Part shown: positions 6,563 to 8,557 of the stretch, piece after piece
How positions within the stretch are numbered: position 1 is the first letter of the stretch
Layout of the letters: every line of letters starts with the position of its first letter
Assembly (NCBI GenBank): GCA_900766055.1
Contig: CAAFTZ010000164.1
Coordinates: 1 to 8,557, forward strand
DNA length: 8,557 nt
Direction of reading: 5' to 3'
Source of the DNA: an uncultured Parasutterella sp.
GTDB lineage: Bacteria > Pseudomonadota > Gammaproteobacteria > Burkholderiales > Burkholderiaceae_F
Program-made: the position numbers and the translations under genes
Notes under the pieces: generated by a model
The model's input: only the letters and a program-made list of their open reading frames with translations
What the model was told of the DNA's origin: nothing
The model's database searches: none

Positions 6563-7123
6563 ATGCACGACTCTGTTCTTGAACGTGTTACGTTACGCCG
6601 CTCTCTCGGAGCAAAATATCTCACCACACCTGCCCCCACTAAAGAAGACTACGATGAAGCCCTGAGCTGGGCCATTGCAGCGCCTGATCACTGCCGTCTG
6701 AGCCCTGCCCGCTTTGTCGTCATCGAAGAGCGTCAGAAGTTTGCAGACTTCTTTGAAGCCGGGGCTTTAGCCGAAGGGGCCGACCAAGAAGGTGCGGAAC
6801 GAGCCCGCAGCAAAGCGCTAAAAGCACCGGCCATGATCGCCGTGGTCGCCAAAATCGACGAACACAACGCAAGAGTCCCTGCTTATGAACAATGGATGAC
6901 AGTCGGCGCTGCCACCTCCAACTTCCTTGCGGCTCTTGAACTCAAGGGCTACGCAGGTAAAATCGTGAGCGGTTCGTCTACCCGTTACCGCGATGCCGTC
7001 GATGCCCTCTGCAAGAAGGACGAAGTCATCGCCTGCTGGATTATGCTCGGAACCGCAAAACCGGATGCGCCGGGCGCTGAGGTCCGTCCCGTCTACGACG
7101 AACTGCTAACCTATTTTTCTTAA
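6563..7123 (+). CDS. nitroreductase family protein, YdjA-like
   Basis: A small FMN-dependent oxidoreductase of the nitroreductase fold; such proteins reduce nitro compounds or quinones with NAD(P)H, and physiological substrates are mostly unknown. From ATG 6563 the protein has 186 residues, close to E. coli YdjA. Shared features are the N-terminal RRS (12-14, phosphate binding of FMN) and AIAAPDH (37-43). Others are the segment with a KAPAMIAVVAK strand, the EQWMTVGAATSNFLAALELKG helix, and the closing IMLGTAK and LLTYFS. An upstream in-frame TTG at 6548 would add five residues (MDFTQ), but the YdjA-like start aligns with the ATG. Neither start has a strong Shine-Dalgarno. Only 23 bases separate it from the LemA gene, so they may be co-transcribed, though no functional link is evident. 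Confidence 0.88.
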   Translation: MHDSVLERVTLRRSLGAKYLTTPAPTKEDYDEALSWAIAAPDHCRLSPARFVVIEERQKFADFFEAGALAEGADQEGAERARSKALKAPAMIAVVAKIDEHNARVPAYEQWMTVGAATSNFLAALELKGYAGKIVSGSSTRYRDAVDALCKKDEVIACWIMLGTAKPDAPGAEVRPVYDELLTYFS

Positions 7124-7146
7124 GAAGTAAACAATACGAGGCCGCC

Positions 7147-7770
7147 ATGAAACGCTTTTTCCTTATTCTTCTCGGCATGTTCATGTCTGCAACCATGCTG
7201 ACCGGATGCGGATACAACGAGATTCAGACTCTTGATGAATCGACCAAGGCAGCTTGGAGCGAAGTTTTAAACCAGTATCAGCGCCGCAACGACCTTATTC
7301 CGAACGTAGTGAACTCAGTTAAGGGCGAAGCGGATTTCGAAAAATCCACGCTGACGCAGGTGATCAATGCCCGGGCGAAAGCCACATCCATTCAGGCAAC
7401 GCCTGAGCTGATGGAAAATCCCGAAGCCTTCCAGAAATTTACACAAGCTCAGGGCGAATTGAGCAGCGCATTATCCCGTCTGCTCGTGACTGTCGAGCGC
7501 TATCCTGATCTGAAGGCCAACAAAGCCTTCCAGGACCTGCGCGTGCAGCTTGAAGGCTGTGAAAACCGTATTGCGATTGCACGCAACCGCTACATTAAGT
7601 CCGTCCAGCAGTACAACACGTACATCCGTCAGTTCCCGCAGATGGTCTGGGTTTGGATCCTCGGATACAAGCCGAAAGCCCAGTATGCGGTAGCCGACGA
7701 AGCTGCCATTACGACACCTCCGAAGGTAGATTTCAATGGTTCAGCAGCTACAGCTCCGGCCAAACCTTAA
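7147..7770 (+). CDS. LemA family lipoprotein
   Basis: The 207-residue protein begins with a lipoprotein signal peptide: basic MKR, a hydrophobic stretch (4-18) and lipobox LTGC (18-21). Cys21 is the predicted lipidated residue. Gly22 rather than Asp at +2 predicts passage to the outer membrane. The mature part is the alpha-helical LemA domain, with the hallmark RRNDLIPNVVNSVKG (46-60), INARAKA (73-79), the LLVTVERYPDLKANKAFQDLR segment and ENRIAIARNRY in the third long helix. It ends in the typical FP...GYKPKAQYAV and a short Pro/Ala tail. GAGG at 7138-7141 is 5 bases before the ATG. The role of LemA proteins is not established. Pairing with the following TPM-domain gene, which it overlaps by 35 bases, suggests a joint envelope function. 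Confidence 0.92.
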   Translation: MKRFFLILLGMFMSATMLTGCGYNEIQTLDESTKAAWSEVLNQYQRRNDLIPNVVNSVKGEADFEKSTLTQVINARAKATSIQATPELMENPEAFQKFTQAQGELSSALSRLLVTVERYPDLKANKAFQDLRVQLEGCENRIAIARNRYIKSVQQYNTYIRQFPQMVWVWILGYKPKAQYAVADEAAITTPPKVDFNGSAATAPAKP

Positions 7771-8557
7771 TCGATTCGGCCTCCTCATCGGTGCGTTCTT
7801 CTTCTGGCTGAGCGCACTGTTCTGCACGGTCTCGGCGGCCGATTTGCTTCCGATACCGGAAGTGGCCTACGTCACGGACACGGCTCATCTTCTGACCGCC
7901 GAACAAAAACGCTCTCTGGGAGCCAAACTTGCCGGCTTTGAAGAAAAGTACGGTTCTCAGATTGCCGTCATCATCGTTCCGTCCACAAACGGCGAACCGA
8001 TCGAAGACTACGCACATCGTGTCGGCGACAATTGGAAGCTGGGCCGTAAAGATGTCGGAGACGGCCTTCTTCTGATCGTTGCAGTCAACGATCACAGAAT
8101 CCGCATTGATGTGATGAGAGCGCTTGAAGGTGCCATTCCTGATGTGGCCGCGTCCCGCATCATCACGGACGTGATGGCGCCTAACTTCCGTCAGAACAAC
8201 TACTACCAGGGCATCAGTCAGGCCTTGGACAAAGTATTTACGCTGATTGAAGATGCCAAACTTCCGGCGCCGCAGAAAAAGCGCGCAGAAGCCAATATTC
8301 TTTACGACCCGGCGGAAGCCCTTTGGGACGAACCTTGGGTTGCCGTGCTTTTCATCGGGTTTGTAATTACGATGATGCTGCGCGAACTGATGGGCCGTAA
8401 ATCAGCCCCTCTGGCAGGATTGGCTGTCGGCGGTTTAGCGGCATTTATCATGCAGTCGCTCTTTGCCGGCATTGTCATCGCTTTGATTGTGGTCGTCATT
8501 GCCATGTGCATTCCTACCGCTGTTCTTGAGGCCGGCGCCCGACGCACCGCCAAAATG
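7736..8557 (+). CDS. TPM-domain (YgcG-like) secreted/membrane protein, partial
   Basis: The open frame starts at ATG 7736 and runs off the right edge with 274 codons visible and no stop. AAGG at 7723-7726 lies 9 bases upstream, and an in-frame TAG at 7727-7729 excludes earlier starts. Residues 14-35 form a signal peptide (hydrophobic LLIGAFFFWLSALF, cleavage probably after VSA or SAA at 34-35). Residues about 43-170 form the TPM domain: VTDTAHLLTAEQ, EKYGSQIAVIIVPS, KLGRKDVGDGLLLIVA and the LEGAIPD region. After a charged linker come about three hydrophobic segments (roughly 201-215, 224-241, 243-262). The TPM domain should lie outside the cytoplasm. The exact biochemical role is unknown; related domains act in photosystem II repair in plants and cyanobacteria. 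The start lies inside the end of lemA, so translation is probably coupled. Confidence 0.88.
   Translation, partial: MVQQLQLRPNLNRFGLLIGAFFFWLSALFCTVSAADLLPIPEVAYVTDTAHLLTAEQKRSLGAKLAGFEEKYGSQIAVIIVPSTNGEPIEDYAHRVGDNWKLGRKDVGDGLLLIVAVNDHRIRIDVMRALEGAIPDVAASRIITDVMAPNFRQNNYYQGISQALDKVFTLIEDAKLPAPQKKRAEANILYDPAEALWDEPWVAVLFIGFVITMMLRELMGRKSAPLAGLAVGGLAAFIMQSLFAGIVIALIVVVIAMCIPTAVLEAGARRTAKM

Overview
The window is a chromosomal housekeeping segment of a proteobacterium, with every recognisable gene on the + strand. Gene content and order (purC, purE, purK, then a two-domain Sua5 threonylcarbamoyl-AMP synthase) match the arrangement I know from Burkholderiales (Betaproteobacteria). The moderate GC content and the fairly diverged but complete proteins make a gut-type lineage such as Sutterellaceae (Sutterella, Parasutterella) a reasonable guess. 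That placement is inference; no rRNA or other marker is present.

Bases 1-218 hold no convincing gene. They contain a run of stem-loops, including two mutually exclusive foldings, ahead of purC. This is the least explained part of the window and a candidate structured leader or small RNA. Bases 219-2860 carry three purine genes: purC (SAICAR synthase, the long form of about 297 aa), purE (N5-CAIR mutase) and purK (N5-CAIR synthetase). A perfect 10-bp GC-rich hairpin without a good U tract separates purC from purE. PurK, PurE and PurC act in that order, converting AIR through N5-CAIR and CAIR to SAICAR.

Bases 2865-6457 form a tight run, probably one transcript continuing from purEK: the Sua5-type tRNA t6A enzyme, an RsuA-family rRNA pseudouridine synthase, a ten-helix EamA/DMT permease and glutamate racemase (murI). 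Junctions are a 4-base gap, two 4-base ATGA overlaps and a short overlap. The murI start is best read as GTG at 5639, because a strong Shine-Dalgarno sequence directly abuts the upstream ATG.

After about 100 bases without a gene comes a small YdjA-type nitroreductase. It is followed by a LemA-family lipoprotein whose end overlaps the start of a TPM-domain (YgcG-like) membrane protein that runs off the right edge. LemA plus TPM is a recurrent pair of poorly understood envelope proteins. I see no mobile elements, CRISPR arrays, tRNAs, rRNAs or defence genes.
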